A stretch of 64,000 nt of DNA from Clostridiaceae bacterium Marseille-Q4143. GTDB lineage: Bacteria; Bacillota; Clostridia; Lachnospirales; Lachnospiraceae. Shown one piece after another: positions 49,679 through 59,798 of the stretch; positions within the stretch are counted from its first letter, which is position 1; each line of letters starts with the position of its first letter. The position numbers and the translations under genes were made by a program. The notes under the pieces are model-generated. The model saw only the letters and a list, made by a program, of their open reading frames with translations, ran no database searches and had not been told where the DNA came from. Location: the NCBI GenBank assembly GCA_018228645.1, contig CP073693.1, positions 2,800,416 through 2,864,415 on the forward strand, given 5' to 3'.

Positions 49679-51085
49679 TTAATTCATTTCTTTTGGGAAA
49701 ATACGGCTTCCATAGTGAGCAGCATACACATGACCTTCTTCATCCCGAATTGCAGTAAGGTAAATATCAGAATATTTCTTCCGAACCATTCCCTGCCATG
49801 GGTAAACAGCCTGAAGATCTGTCGGATTTCCGTTAACTTTCATGGACAATGTTCCGTTTTCCTCTGTAAGCTCAAAGGTATCACCTTCTCCAGATACATA
49901 ACGTCCTGCAAGTTCTTCCACTTCCTGTCTGCTCCAGCTGCGTATATTATGATTCTGACGTACTTCCTGTACATCCAGACCACAATATGCTCTTAATGCT
50001 GCATCGGCAATTGCTGCCACAGAGACATCCATTGTGTTGCAAAGTACTACGATTCCAACTTCTTCCTGCGGACAGAAAGAGAAGTTGGAAGATACCCCAG
50101 GAAGACTTCCGCCATGCTCATAAACAGCACGGTCTTCCAGCTGTTTCGTTTCCAGTCCATAACCATAATAGATTCCTGGCTTCATAAACTGACGTGGTTT
50201 TCCCATTTCCTGAATGGAATAACGATCCACAATCTGGTTCCCATTTTCGGCAGTTCCTTCATTGAGATACATAACAGCATATTTCAGCATATCTCCCATC
50301 GTAGACTTCATACCACCACCGCCATGAAGGACAAACGCATCATTCTGGTAATCTCTGTCAGCTCTCCATTCACCATTTTCAAAGGAATATAAGGTGGCGG
50401 CATTGTCATCCAGTGTATTGCGGATGAAACTGATATTACTGCGGTCCATACCAAGCGGTTTCAAAATTTTCTTATCGAGATATTCTGCAAAAGAGCCGTA
50501 TCCGGAATGACGGCGTACAATATCGGAAAGGAGACCAAAACCGTCATTGCAGTAACTCAGACGCTGTCCTGGACGTCCGGTAAAACGAGTCTGTTCATCA
50601 AGGCGTTCAGCCACTCTGCGGACACCTTCCTCCGCAAAGTCTTCACGATAAATCAACTCATCTTCCAAAGAATCTTCAATTCCCATTTCCTGTGCAGTTT
50701 TGTTAATGACAATACGCGGAAGAGGGAAAAATCCTCCGCTATGACACATCAGATGCCAGAGTTTTACTGGCTCTTTCAGGTTTTTATTCGTAAATTCCGG
50801 AACATATTTGGATACCGGATCATCTACCAACAAAAGTCCGTCTTTCTGCATCTGCATAATAGCCAATGCCGTAAAAGATTTTGTAACAGACGCCATTCCG
50901 AAAATCGTATCACGCGTAATCGGTAATTGATTTTCTTCATCCCGGTAACCAAAGTAGTTTTCATACTGAATCTGTCCATCAGAATCAACAATTCCAACTG
51001 CAATACCTCGAGCCTGGCCATCCTTCATGACCTGAGCAATCAGCTCTTCTAATTGTTTTCTGCCTTCCTCTGTCATGCGGTTCAT
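49679..51085 (-). CDS. Class C beta-lactamase-fold serine hydrolase
   Basis: A 468-residue enzyme. SxxK is S66-VT-K69 (FGMASVTKSFTALAIMQ), the YxN motif is YCN in LSYCNDGFGLLS (about 178), and the third element is EHGGSLPGVSSN (HGG, about 327). A C-terminal lipocalin-like extension covers about 375-468. There is no signal peptide, so it is probably a cytoplasmic peptidase or esterase rather than a drug-inactivating lactamase. It is the last gene of the dpp-epimerase operon (ATGA overlap with the epimerase), so a D-aminopeptidase-like role on imported peptides is plausible. Confidence 0.85.
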   Translation of the reverse strand: MNRMTEEGRKQLEELIAQVMKDGQARGIAVGIVDSDGQIQYENYFGYRDEENQLPITRDTIFGMASVTKSFTALAIMQMQKDGLLLVDDPVSKYVPEFTNKNLKEPVKLWHLMCHSGGFFPLPRIVINKTAQEMGIEDSLEDELIYREDFAEEGVRRVAERLDEQTRFTGRPGQRLSYCNDGFGLLSDIVRRHSGYGSFAEYLDKKILKPLGMDRSNISFIRNTLDDNAATLYSFENGEWRADRDYQNDAFVLHGGGGMKSTMGDMLKYAVMYLNEGTAENGNQIVDRYSIQEMGKPRQFMKPGIYYGYGLETKQLEDRAVYEHGGSLPGVSSNFSFCPQEEVGIVVLCNTMDVSVAAIADAALRAYCGLDVQEVRQNHNIRSWSRQEVEELAGRYVSGEGDTFELTEENGTLSMKVNGNPTDLQAVYPWQGMVRKKYSDIYLTAIRDEEGHVYAAHYGSRIFPKEMN

Positions 51086-52167
51086 GAGAGCATCTCCTTT
51101 TTCAGACCTTTAATACCAAGTCCCGGATCATCAGAAAGAATCAGATGTCTGGTATCTTTTACTGTCAGACCGCCTTCAAATGGAAGTTCTTTCAAAGAGA
51201 AGGTTGCATCCAGATCTGCACGTGTAATATTTTTTAATGCAGCACCTAAAGATGCAGCCGCTGTAATACCAATTCCACTTTCCTCTGCCATGCATCCTAA
51301 CATAACTTCTACACCTGCAGCTTCTGCAATAGCAGTAATCTTCTTGGCTTCATAAAGACCGCCGCATTTCATAAGCTTGATGTTAATCAGATCTACAGCA
51401 CGATGAGAAACCAGATGAAGTGCATCCTTGGAGTCCCAGCAGCTTTCATCTGCCATGATCGGTACAGAACTGTTTGCGGTAACGTATTTCAGTCCCTCAA
51501 AATCAAAACGTGGAACCGGCTGCTCAACTAGTTCAATATCATATTCATTCAGACGGCTGATCAGTTCAACGGCCTCTTTTGCCTTCCATCCCTGATTGGC
51601 ATCAAGACGAATCTTCGCTTTGTCTCCTACTGCTTCACGGATTGCGCGTACTCTCGCAAGATCCGTTGCAAAATCAACGCCGACCTTCGTTTTAATTACA
51701 TTGAACCCTGCTTCTACGTGTTCTCTTGCACGCTGTGCCATAACCTCCGGATCATCAATTCCAACAGTCATATCAGTCTCGATTTCATTGGAAAGTCCGC
51801 CAAGAACCTTATAAAGCGGAAGACCTGTTTTCTTTCCCAGAATATCATGACAAGCAAGATCAATTGCTGCCTTGGCACTGCCGTCATAAGCAACCGCACG
51901 GTTCATTACAGTCCAGATAGCTTCCATATCACAAGGATCCATGCCGATCAGCTTCTCTTTAAGCCGTTCAATGGTTGCAACCGTTCCTTCCAGATTTTCA
52001 CCGGTAATCAGCGGTCCCGGTGAGCCCTCCCCATAACCTGTAATTCCTTCATCGGTCTCGATCTCAACCAAGCAGCTGACTGCATGAGTAATCAGACCAA
52101 GTGCGATACGGAATGGCCGTACAAGCGGAACCTGCATTTTGTAGGTTCTAATCTCTGTAATTTTCAT
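51082..52167 (-). CDS. Dipeptide epimerase (L-Ala-D/L-Glu type), enolase superfamily
   Basis: A 361-residue enzyme with the full MLE-subgroup set: K159-T-K161 (IKTKVG), metal ligands D189 (RLDANQGW), E215 (VEQP) and D240 (MADES), and the second base K264 (INIKLMKCGG). It should epimerise dipeptides such as L-Ala-D-Glu from murein peptides, like YkfB. GGGGAGGGGG precedes the ATG. Its place behind a peptide ABC transporter, as in the Bacillus dpp-ykf region, supports murein-peptide use. Confidence 0.92.
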   Translation of the reverse strand: MKITEIRTYKMQVPLVRPFRIALGLITHAVSCLVEIETDEGITGYGEGSPGPLITGENLEGTVATIERLKEKLIGMDPCDMEAIWTVMNRAVAYDGSAKAAIDLACHDILGKKTGLPLYKVLGGLSNEIETDMTVGIDDPEVMAQRAREHVEAGFNVIKTKVGVDFATDLARVRAIREAVGDKAKIRLDANQGWKAKEAVELISRLNEYDIELVEQPVPRFDFEGLKYVTANSSVPIMADESCWDSKDALHLVSHRAVDLINIKLMKCGGLYEAKKITAIAEAAGVEVMLGCMAEESGIGITAAASLGAALKNITRADLDATFSLKELPFEGGLTVKDTRHLILSDDPGLGIKGLKKEMLS

Positions 52168-52188
52168 GATATTTCCCCCTCCCCAGGA

Positions 52189-53208
52189 TTAATTTTCTTT
52201 TTTATCGTTTTCTGTGCAGGAACCACCACAAAAATGGCATGCACATAAATGTCCGTTTCCAACATCTTTCAGTTCCGGTTTCTGACTGGAGCAAATCTCC
52301 TGTGCCATAAAACAGCGTGTATGGAAGATACAGCCAGACGGCGGATTTGCCGGACTTGGAAGATCTCCCTGCAATAAGATTTTCTTTCTTTTTGAATGAC
52401 GCTCCGGAACAGGAATTGCAGATAACAATGCCTGTGTATATGGATGTGACGGATGATCAAAAAGATCATTCTTATCTGCAAGCTCTACCACATGACCAAG
52501 GTACATGACCATCACACGGTCAGAAATATGTTTGATAACACTTAAGTTATGAGAAATGAAAATATATGCCATTCCCATGGACTGCTGCAACTGACGCAGC
52601 AGGTTCAGTACCTGAGACTGAATAGAAACATCCAATGCAGATACCGGTTCATCACATACTACCAGTGACGGGTTCAGTACGATAGCACGGGCGATACCGA
52701 TTCTCTGACGCTGTCCGCCGGAAAATTCATGCGGGTACCGATTATAATATTTGGTATTCAGGCCAACCACTTCCATGACCTTCAGCACATGTGCCCGTGT
52801 TTCTTCCTTTGTTTTATACCGTTTCTGGATATTCAGCGGTTCAGCAATAATCTCACCGACCGTCATTCTCGGGTTTAAGGATGCATACGGATCCTGGAAA
52901 ATAATCTGCATATCCGCACGCATTTTGCGAAGTTCCTGACCGGATGCTTTCGTAAAATCTTTTCCTTTATAAAGAATTTCACCCTCTGTTGGCTCAATCA
53001 GACGAAGGACTGACCGGCCCATCGTAGATTTACCGCATCCGGATTCACCTACGACTCCCAGAGTTTCTTTTGCGTCCAGCTTAAACGATACTCCGTCTAC
53101 TGCCTTGATCCATGCTTTGTCTTTCTTCATAAATGAAGATTTTCCCGGGAATAATTTCCGCAGGTTCCGGACCTCCAGAAGCGGAGTTTTTTCATTCAGT
53201 TCACTCAT
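52189..53208 (-). CDS. dppF: Peptide ABC transporter ATP-binding protein (DppF/OppF)
   Basis: A 339-residue ATPase from the ATG at 53208 that overlaps the dppD stop (TAATG). Walker [14 protein letters not shown], signature [15 protein letters not shown], Walker [15 protein letters not shown] and H-loop ISHNLSV. The oligopeptide-transporter C-terminus has [14 protein letters not shown] and [16 protein letters not shown], the Cys cluster that often binds an Fe-S centre in OppD/F-like subunits. It pairs with DppD. Confidence 0.93.
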   Translation of the reverse strand: MSELNEKTPLLEVRNLRKLFPGKSSFMKKDKAWIKAVDGVSFKLDAKETLGVVGESGCGKSTMGRSVLRLIEPTEGEILYKGKDFTKASGQELRKMRADMQIIFQDPYASLNPRMTVGEIIAEPLNIQKRYKTKEETRAHVLKVMEVVGLNTKYYNRYPHEFSGGQRQRIGIARAIVLNPSLVVCDEPVSALDVSIQSQVLNLLRQLQQSMGMAYIFISHNLSVIKHISDRVMVMYLGHVVELADKNDLFDHPSHPYTQALLSAIPVPERHSKRKKILLQGDLPSPANPPSGCIFHTRCFMAQEICSSQKPELKDVGNGHLCACHFCGGSCTENDKKEN

Positions 53209-54194
53209 TAGATGTTTTCCCCCCACTCCTTTGTGTATTTAAAGCAACGCACTTTACGGCCTTCAGCTTCCACAAGCTCCGGCATCTTCTGACGACAAAT
53301 CTCCCGTGCTTCCGGACATCTCGGACAGAATGCACATCCTGCCGGCATATCATCAAAACTCGGCACCATACCTTTAATGACACTCAGTTCTTTTGTATCA
53401 TCGTCGTCCAGTTTCGGAATACATTTCATCAGTCCATCTGTATATGGATGCATCGGCTTATCAAAAATCTGGTCACAGGTTGCATGCTCTACTACTTTTC
53501 CAGCATACATAACCATAACATCATCTGCAACTTCTGCAATAACCCCCAGATCATGCGTAATCATCATGACAGAAGTACCGGTCTTCTCTTTCAGTTCATT
53601 GATTAGGTCCAGAATTTGTGCCTGAATTGTCACATCCAGAGCAGTAGTCGGTTCGTCACAGATCAGCATATCCGGATTACAGCAAAGTGCCATAGCAATC
53701 ATAACACGCTGACGCATACCACCGGAAAGCTGATGTGGATACTCATCAAAACGACGCTCTGCAAGCGGAATTTTTACAAGCTTTAACATTTCAATGGCGC
53801 GCTCTTTTGCTTCAGACTTTGTCATATTTTCATGAAGTAAAAGTGCCTCAACCAGCTGCTGTCCAATTGTATATACCGGATTCAAAGATGTCATCGGTTC
53901 CTGAAAGATCATTGCAATTTTCTTTCCACGGATCGCACGCATCTGAACTTCTGTCTTCTTCAGAAGATCCTCTCCCTCAAAGAGAATTTCGCCACCTTCA
54001 ATGTTCCCCGGTTTTTCTACCAGCCCCATAATAGATAATGAAGTGATACTTTTTCCACATCCTGACTCGCCTACAATACCGAGAGTCTTTCCTTTCTCCA
54101 CGTCAAAAGAAACTTCATTTACCGCTTTTACCAGACCTGCCTCGGTATGAAAATAGGTTTTCAGGTTTTTTACCTGTAAAATTTTTTCTGCCAT
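53208..54194 (-). CDS. dppD: Peptide ABC transporter ATP-binding protein (DppD/OppD)
   Basis: A 328-residue ATPase: Walker [18 protein letters not shown]-loop [10 protein letters not shown], signature [15 protein letters not shown], Walker [15 protein letters not shown], and [21 protein letters not shown]. The C-terminus holds [12 protein letters not shown] and [14 protein letters not shown], with three or four Cys able to hold a cluster. AGGAGG lies upstream of the ATG. It lies 12 bp after dppC. Confidence 0.93.
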   Translation of the reverse strand: MAEKILQVKNLKTYFHTEAGLVKAVNEVSFDVEKGKTLGIVGESGCGKSITSLSIMGLVEKPGNIEGGEILFEGEDLLKKTEVQMRAIRGKKIAMIFQEPMTSLNPVYTIGQQLVEALLLHENMTKSEAKERAIEMLKLVKIPLAERRFDEYPHQLSGGMRQRVMIAMALCCNPDMLICDEPTTALDVTIQAQILDLINELKEKTGTSVMMITHDLGVIAEVADDVMVMYAGKVVEHATCDQIFDKPMHPYTDGLMKCIPKLDDDDTKELSVIKGMVPSFDDMPAGCAFCPRCPEAREICRQKMPELVEAEGRKVRCFKYTKEWGENI

Positions 54195-54206
54195 CTCCCA
54201 TACCTC

Positions 54207-55124
54207 CTAATTTTTCAGTTTCGGGTCAAGAGCATCTCTTAGACCGTCACCAAAAATGTTAAATGCAATTACTGTAATCATAATAGCCACACCAGGCATA
54301 ATACTGTATACCGGACGGAAACTGATAAATGTCTGTGCTGCACTAATCATGTTACCCCATGACGGAGTTGGCGGCTGAATACCAATGCCAAGGAAGCTTA
54401 AAGAAGCTTCATACATAATAGCATTCGGAATACCTAATGTTACCAGTACGATAATCGTAGAAAGACAGTTCGGAACAAGTCCTTTCATAATAATCCAGTA
54501 AGTGGATGCTCCACATGCACGGCTTGCTTCAATATATTCTTTTTCCTTCAGCTGTATCACAGAACCTCTGATCATTCGGGCTGTACGTACCCATGTCAGA
54601 AGTCCGAGTGCTATAAACAGATTCAGGACCCCTTTTCCCATGAAAGTCATAATTGCCATTGCAAAAATCAGATCCGGGAAAGCCTGGAAAATCTCCATTA
54701 CACGGGAAATTAAACTATCAACCCAGCCGCCATAATATCCAGCCAGAGACCCCAGTGCTACACCTACAATAGATGCAATAATCTGAGCTACGATACCGAT
54801 ACTGATAGATACTCTGGAACCGTAAATAATACGGGATAAAATATCACGGCCATATTCATCTGTTCCGAAAAAATGAGCTTTGCAAGGCCCTCCAAGGACT
54901 GCACTGTAATCCTGATAATTAGGGTCATATGGTGCGATAAGTGGTGCAAAAATTGCAATCAGTACAAGCAGTCCTAACAGGCATGCACAAAACATTGCCA
55001 TCTTATTTCTCTTCAGACGACGCAGACTGTCTCCATAGAAACTAGAATACTGCATGCCGCCATCCATAATATCCTGTTCGAACTGTTTCTGTTTATTAAA
55101 AAATCCAAGTATTTTTTTTGCCAT
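54207..55124 (-). CDS. dppC: Peptide ABC transporter permease (DppC/OppC)
   Basis: A 305-residue permease with six hydrophobic segments after a cytoplasmic N-terminus. FFGTDEYGRDILSRIIYGSRVSISIG is the OppC-type signature, and the EAA loop is EYIEASRACGASTYWIIMKGLVPN. It pairs with DppB to form the channel. The gene follows dppB by 3 bp. Confidence 0.93.
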   Translation of the reverse strand: MAKKILGFFNKQKQFEQDIMDGGMQYSSFYGDSLRRLKRNKMAMFCACLLGLLVLIAIFAPLIAPYDPNYQDYSAVLGGPCKAHFFGTDEYGRDILSRIIYGSRVSISIGIVAQIIASIVGVALGSLAGYYGGWVDSLISRVMEIFQAFPDLIFAMAIMTFMGKGVLNLFIALGLLTWVRTARMIRGSVIQLKEKEYIEASRACGASTYWIIMKGLVPNCLSTIIVLVTLGIPNAIMYEASLSFLGIGIQPPTPSWGNMISAAQTFISFRPVYSIMPGVAIMITVIAFNIFGDGLRDALDPKLKN

Positions 55125-55127
55125 CTC

Positions 55128-56060
55128 TTATGCTGCTCCTTTCCCGTAACGAATTCGCGGATCCAGAAATGCATAGGAAACATCGACGATCAGATTTACA
55201 ATAACGAAGACAAATGCAATATACATAACCGTACCTTCCAGCAGTGGGAGGTCACGGTTTGACATAGCATCTACTGCCAGTTTTCCAATTCCAGGAATAG
55301 AGAAAACTTTTTCAATCAGCATAGAACCAGTCAGCATGTAACCAAAATCCGTTCCTACCAGTGTAACAATCGGAATCATGGCGTTTTTCAGTGCATGTTT
55401 CATAATAACTGCCCAGCGTGTAGCTCCTTTTGCTTTTGCTGTACGGATGTAATCCTGTCCAAGGACTTCCAGCATACTGGTTCTGGTAATACGGGCAATA
55501 TTTCCTGCATAACGTGCACCCAGCGCAACGCTTGGCAGAATGTAAGATGCCACACCGTCAAATCCAGATATCGGAAGAATATTCAGTTTTAAACCAAAAA
55601 TAATCTGAAGAATAATGGCAACCCAGAATGCCGGGGCAGAAACACCAATGATGGAAAGAAGCATAACAACAGAATCAATGCCCTTTCCTCTTTTAACTGC
55701 TGCAAAAATTCCGCACGGAATACCGATTGCAGACGCAAACACAAAAGACATACATGCCAGTTTTACTGTTACTTTAAAGCAGCGAAATAATGCATCTGTC
55801 ACTACTTCCTTTGTAAAATAGGAAGTTCCAAAATCAAGGTGAACTGCACCTTTAATAAAATTCAGATACTGCACATAATAAGGCAGATCAAGCCCCAGCT
55901 CACTCCGCACTTTGGCAATCGTTTCCGGATCTGCACGTTTCTCCAGCATCAGGGCAACCGGATCTCCCGGTACTACCTGAAGAAGAATAAACGTGATCAG
56001 GCTGATACCGAACAGTACAAATACCGTCTGAAGCAAACGTTTTCCTGTGTATGAAAGCAT
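55128..56060 (-). CDS. dppB: Peptide ABC transporter permease (DppB/OppB)
   Basis: A 310-residue permease: MLSYTGKRLLQTVFVLFGISLITFILLQVVPGDP is the standard OppB start. ARITRTSMLEVLGQDYIRTAKAKGATRW is the EAA region and LTGSMLIEKVFSIPGIGKL follows. The ATG at 56060 has AGGAG 8 bp upstream; the frame extends to 56123 only because it passes through the intergenic hairpin. That hairpin separates it from the binding-protein gene. Confidence 0.93.
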   Translation of the reverse strand: MLSYTGKRLLQTVFVLFGISLITFILLQVVPGDPVALMLEKRADPETIAKVRSELGLDLPYYVQYLNFIKGAVHLDFGTSYFTKEVVTDALFRCFKVTVKLACMSFVFASAIGIPCGIFAAVKRGKGIDSVVMLLSIIGVSAPAFWVAIILQIIFGLKLNILPISGFDGVASYILPSVALGARYAGNIARITRTSMLEVLGQDYIRTAKAKGATRWAVIMKHALKNAMIPIVTLVGTDFGYMLTGSMLIEKVFSIPGIGKLAVDAMSNRDLPLLEGTVMYIAFVFVIVNLIVDVSYAFLDPRIRYGKGAA

Positions 56061-56079
56061 GGTTTTTTCTCCTATACAT

Positions 56080-56120
56080 GAGAACAGAGGAGCCGCCAAT
56101 GATCTCAGTCCTCTGTTCTC
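56080..56120 (-). repeat. Intercistronic hairpin between dppA and dppB
   Basis: Perfect 12-bp inverted repeat, GAGAACAGAGGA and TCCTCTGTTCTC, 17-nt loop, no T-run. Such hairpins after a binding-protein gene usually stabilise its mRNA so that it is made in excess. Confidence 0.85.
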
Positions 56121-56149
56121 CATAACATTTTTATTTTATTCTGTATTAA

Positions 56150-57745
56150 TTACTGAATATCTGCATCCTTCCAGAACATACGGAATGTGGCGTCCATCTG
56201 GAAACCAGTGATGCTCGGATTCAGCAGGTAGAATTTAGTCTCATTATATAACGGAGTAGTTGCCCAGTCTTCTCTGGTCATAATGTGCTCTGCTTTTGCA
56301 TAAATTGCCTGACGTTCTGCTTCATCGGTGGTAGCAATACCATCTTCCATAAGCTGGTCAAATTCTGCATTGTGCCAGAAACTAGAGTTTGTTTCTGTCT
56401 TGGTCATCGGATACAGCATACTTTCCGGATCAGAATAATCTACATACCAGTTACTAATACCGCAGTCGACACCACCACTCTTCTTCATATCAGACCATGC
56501 TGCGGAGTCAACCTGCTCAACCTCTACCCTGATACCTGCTGCCAGAGCCTGCTGCTGGAACGCAGTTGCAATTGCAACATTTCCTTTATACTTGGTATTT
56601 ACAGTTACACGAAGATCAATGCCATCTGTATATCCTGCTTCTGCAAGCAGCTGTTTTGCTTTCTCCGGATTATATTCAAACTCCGGAAGACTGTCATCAT
56701 GACCAATAATGCCTGCCGGAATATAAGAAGTCGGAACCGTTGCAGTACCATGAAGAATACTATCACAGATAGCTGCGCGGTCAACGGAAAGAGCAATTGC
56801 TTCTCTTACCTTTGCGTCCGGATAAGTCTTGCAGTTCATAAGCAGGCTGTAATTTCCAGTCGGCTGGAAACCATGCATCTGATCTTTCAGCTCCGGATTG
56901 CTGGAGTATACCGGATAAATAGACGGGTCAACATCCACATAATCTACATTTCCCTTCTGATACTCAAGAACCTGGGTGTTTACATCTTCAATAAACTTAT
57001 AGCTTACACCATCCAGTTTTACTGCACCGCCATGATAGTCATCAAAACGTGACAAAGTCACACCAACACCATTCTGATAGCTGTCCATCTTGAACGGGCC
57101 AGTACCTACCAGAGTTGTCATACCCCAGCTGTCTCCAGCAGCTTCGCATGCTTCCTGCGGATAAATTGCACAGTATGCAGTAGACAAAACAGACAGGAAT
57201 GGTGAATATGGTTTTTTCAGGGTAATGGTGAAATGGGTATCGTCCTGAACCTGAACACCAGACAATTCCTCTGCCTCGCCATTGCTCATCTCGTCATATC
57301 CAACTACATTCTCAAGCAGAGTAGCCATCTTTGCCATTTTGATCAGACGCTCATAAGAATATTTTACGTCAGAAGCCTTTAATGTCGTTCCATCATGGAA
57401 TTTCACATCCGGCAGCAATTCAAAACTATAAGTCATGTTGTCATCAGAAATGGACGGCATACCAGTCAGGAGTGTCGGTACCAGACCATCTGCTGTAGTA
57501 GTCAACAAAGATTCCGTAACATTATCGGTGATCTTCATTACAATACTGTAAGTGAACTGCTGCGGATCCAATGCTACCTGAGGATCTACTGCTGCGACAC
57601 GTACTACCTTGCCGCCTACCTCGGTCGTTGCAGAAGCTGTGGTAGAATCTGCAGCTGCAGCAGAATTATCAGAGCCTCCACCGCATGCAGTAAGAGATAC
57701 TGCAAGAATGCAGCTCAGCAGAATTCCTGCTAATCTTTTTTTCAT
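56150..57745 (-). CDS. dppA: Peptide-binding lipoprotein of the dpp transporter
   Basis: A 531-residue SBP_bac_5 lipoprotein: signal peptide MKKRLAGILLSCILAVSLTAC with lipobox LTAC, a Ser/Ala/Thr-rich linker, then PQVALDPQQFTYSIVMKITDNVTESL. FHDGTTLKASDVKYSYERL is the family signature near residue 125. It binds peptides outside the membrane for DppBCDF. With the downstream epimerase and hydrolase, murein-derived or dietary peptides are the likely cargo (inferred). It is first in a seven-gene operon with its own promoter. Confidence 0.93.
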   Translation of the reverse strand: MKKRLAGILLSCILAVSLTACGGGSDNSAAAADSTTASATTEVGGKVVRVAAVDPQVALDPQQFTYSIVMKITDNVTESLLTTTADGLVPTLLTGMPSISDDNMTYSFELLPDVKFHDGTTLKASDVKYSYERLIKMAKMATLLENVVGYDEMSNGEAEELSGVQVQDDTHFTITLKKPYSPFLSVLSTAYCAIYPQEACEAAGDSWGMTTLVGTGPFKMDSYQNGVGVTLSRFDDYHGGAVKLDGVSYKFIEDVNTQVLEYQKGNVDYVDVDPSIYPVYSSNPELKDQMHGFQPTGNYSLLMNCKTYPDAKVREAIALSVDRAAICDSILHGTATVPTSYIPAGIIGHDDSLPEFEYNPEKAKQLLAEAGYTDGIDLRVTVNTKYKGNVAIATAFQQQALAAGIRVEVEQVDSAAWSDMKKSGGVDCGISNWYVDYSDPESMLYPMTKTETNSSFWHNAEFDQLMEDGIATTDEAERQAIYAKAEHIMTREDWATTPLYNETKFYLLNPSITGFQMDATFRMFWKDADIQ

Positions 57746-57832
57746 TTGTGTTTCCCTCTTTCTTCTCTTTTTCTCTTTTTTAGGATTCTGAACTTATAAA
57801 AATAAATTTTTTACTTTAATTCAATAAATCAC

Positions 57833-57873
57833 TAAACGTTTAAAATTATATCTATTTTTTTATATAAATGCAA
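57833..57873 (-). promoter_or_regulatory. dpp operon promoter with a palindromic operator candidate
   Basis: Minus-strand TTGCAT (57873-57868), 17-bp spacer, TATAAT (57850-57845), then a perfect palindrome TAAACGTTTA (57842-57833) at the expected start of transcription. The leader is about 90 nt. Confidence 0.75.
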
Positions 57874-57910
57874 GGAATATTTTCAGTTTCTGCACATTTT
57901 ACCGAATACC

Positions 57911-59191
57911 TCAAATTGCTTTGTTCCATTCTTCCACAATCATCTGGTATATTTGCTGGTATGATTTTCCAGATTTTCGGGACAGATCGATAATGCTTTC
58001 ATATTCAGGATAGCATCTTTTCACTGATTCTGAATTTTCTCCGTCTAGAACAGTACAGATTTTTACTCTTGCTGCTCCATAAAACGTCTCCACGATTTGT
58101 ATTTCCCGTGTCAGCACCGTACGTTCCATCCGGCATCGCCGAATTCCAATCGTTGTGGTGTTGGAAAAAATAATCTGTTCCATAATTGGAATTTCTTCTT
58201 CCAGACACAGAACGCACAATTCATACGCAGGACGATTTTTTTTCATTTGTACAGGAAGGTAATGTACTTCTCTTGCACCTGCATCCAGAAGGCATTCCAT
58301 GGTATATCCAAGCACCTCCCCACTGCAGTCATCAATATCACTTTCCAGTTTCCATATAGAATCCATCTTCACATGACTGGGCATAACAGGCGTATTAATG
58401 AGAAATGCCCTTAAAATTCCAGGTCGTTCATATTCTCTTTTTCCGGCTCCCAGCCCAATTTTTTCTATATTAAATGCATCTGGCAGAACTTCTGAAGTCC
58501 GGATCGCTGCTGCTATCGCAGCTCCTGTCGGAGTCACATACTCTCCTTGTTCTCCTGTCAGATGAAGTTTTAAATGATGTGCGGCAGCAATGTTGGCAAC
58601 TGCCGGCACAGGTACTGGCAGTATTCCATGCTGGCACCTGATCGTTCCCCCTCCCTCATAAAGGAAAGGAATGATTACCTCACTTATATCCAGATTATCA
58701 AGGCACACGGCAGCAGCTACAATATCCACAATAGAATCAATAGCACCAACCTCATGAAAATGAACTTCTTCCAGCGTGGTTCCATGAGCTTTTGCTTCTG
58801 CCTCTCCAAGAATTGTAAAAATTTTTACCGCTATTTCATATGCCCGTCTGGTCATATCTGTTTTTTCAAGAATTTCCATTACTTCCTTCATTCCCCGATG
58901 ACTATGACTGTGTGCTTCGTGAGCAGTATGCCCGTGAGAATGTTTTTTCCCCTGATGAAGATATGCCATATCATGATCATGGTTCTCAAATTCCGCATTC
59001 AGTAACACATCAAAGTCGCACACATCAAGTCCCGCTTTTTTTACGCGGCTGATGCGAATATCAAATTCCTGGATCGGAAGACTCTTAAGTACCTTCCTCA
59101 GCACCTTCTGATCTGCTCCCAGATCCAACAATGCGGCTACCGTCATATCTCCACTGATGCCAGAATAGCATTCCAGATATAATTTTTTCAT
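57911..59191 (-). CDS. larC: Nickel-pincer cofactor nickel-insertion protein LarC
   Basis: A 426-residue CTP-dependent nickel chelatase. The start MKKLYLECYSGISGDMTVAALLDLG is diagnostic. A His-rich loop (about 70-102, HSHGHTAHEAHSHSHRG) should hold nickel. VHFHEVGAIDSIVDIVAAA and YVTPTGAAIAAA are conserved. The C-terminal LarC2 part (about 270-426, WKLESDIDDCSGEVLGY) is continuous with LarC1 in one frame; in L. plantarum it needs a frameshift. The ATG at 59191 is 9 bp after AAAGGAG. larA and larB are not in the window. Confidence 0.94.
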   Translation of the reverse strand: MKKLYLECYSGISGDMTVAALLDLGADQKVLRKVLKSLPIQEFDIRISRVKKAGLDVCDFDVLLNAEFENHDHDMAYLHQGKKHSHGHTAHEAHSHSHRGMKEVMEILEKTDMTRRAYEIAVKIFTILGEAEAKAHGTTLEEVHFHEVGAIDSIVDIVAAAVCLDNLDISEVIIPFLYEGGGTIRCQHGILPVPVPAVANIAAAHHLKLHLTGEQGEYVTPTGAAIAAAIRTSEVLPDAFNIEKIGLGAGKREYERPGILRAFLINTPVMPSHVKMDSIWKLESDIDDCSGEVLGYTMECLLDAGAREVHYLPVQMKKNRPAYELCVLCLEEEIPIMEQIIFSNTTTIGIRRCRMERTVLTREIQIVETFYGAARVKICTVLDGENSESVKRCYPEYESIIDLSRKSGKSYQQIYQMIVEEWNKAI

Positions 59192-59205
59192 ATTCAAGTT
59201 CTCCT

Positions 59206-59793
59206 TTAAATCTGCTTCGTATGCGTCATATCAAATACAAGCTGGCACCGGTCTTCTGGTTCAAAACTGGAAAAGTAATGTTCTTCCAGAGGAATCCAGC
59301 GATTTCGAAACATCTCTGCTTTTTCCGGCCCATTTCTTTTTAAAATTCTGCGCATCTGTTCTTCCTTATCCACGGTAAGAAATATCCGAAGGTCATAATA
59401 TTTAAATAAAGATGGATGACATGCATAAGATCCCTCAATTACAGTAATCGGGGTTGCTCTTACCGTAACAGGCGTTCCAAGATCCCAGATGCGACAGTCA
59501 AAAGGCCTATAAGAAAAATCCTTGTTTCTCTGCAAAGGCTGTATCACGTCCGTAAAGAATCGTTCATAATCTACATTTCCACCAGGTTCCTGAAAACGGG
59601 CTTCTGTTCGCTGTTCCATCCTTAGATAGAAATCATCCATATGAATCAGGCTTGCATGAAGTCTCTTTGCAAGAGCCTCTCCAAGCGTTGTTTTTCCGGA
59701 ACCGCAGCGTCCATCAATGGCAATGAGCAAAGGAATCGTAGTTTCGTGTATCTTCTCTATTCGTCCTAATATACCGTTTAACACTTGTTCCAT
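59206..59793 (-). CDS. Uridine-kinase-like P-loop kinase
   Basis: A 195-residue kinase with Walker A IDGRCGSGKTTLGEALAKRL (about 26-45), HMDDFYLRMEQR (uridine-kinase-type acceptor motif HxDDFY, about 51) and VIEGSYACHPSLFKYYDLRIFLTVDKEEQMRRIL (Walker B and lid). Substrate is unproven: uridine, a vitamin or another small alcohol. It lies between larC (14 bp) and an ECF S component (5 bp), so the transported vitamin may be its substrate. A link to the nicotinate-derived nickel cofactor is attractive but unsupported. Confidence 0.8.
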   Translation of the reverse strand: MEQVLNGILGRIEKIHETTIPLLIAIDGRCGSGKTTLGEALAKRLHASLIHMDDFYLRMEQRTEARFQEPGGNVDYERFFTDVIQPLQRNKDFSYRPFDCRIWDLGTPVTVRATPITVIEGSYACHPSLFKYYDLRIFLTVDKEEQMRRILKRNGPEKAEMFRNRWIPLEEHYFSSFEPEDRCQLVFDMTHTKQI

Positions 59794-59798
59794 ATCAT

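Noticed and set aside
49679..51085. Antibiotic-resistance beta-lactamase
   Set aside because: No signal peptide, has a C-terminal extension and sits in a peptide-use operon.
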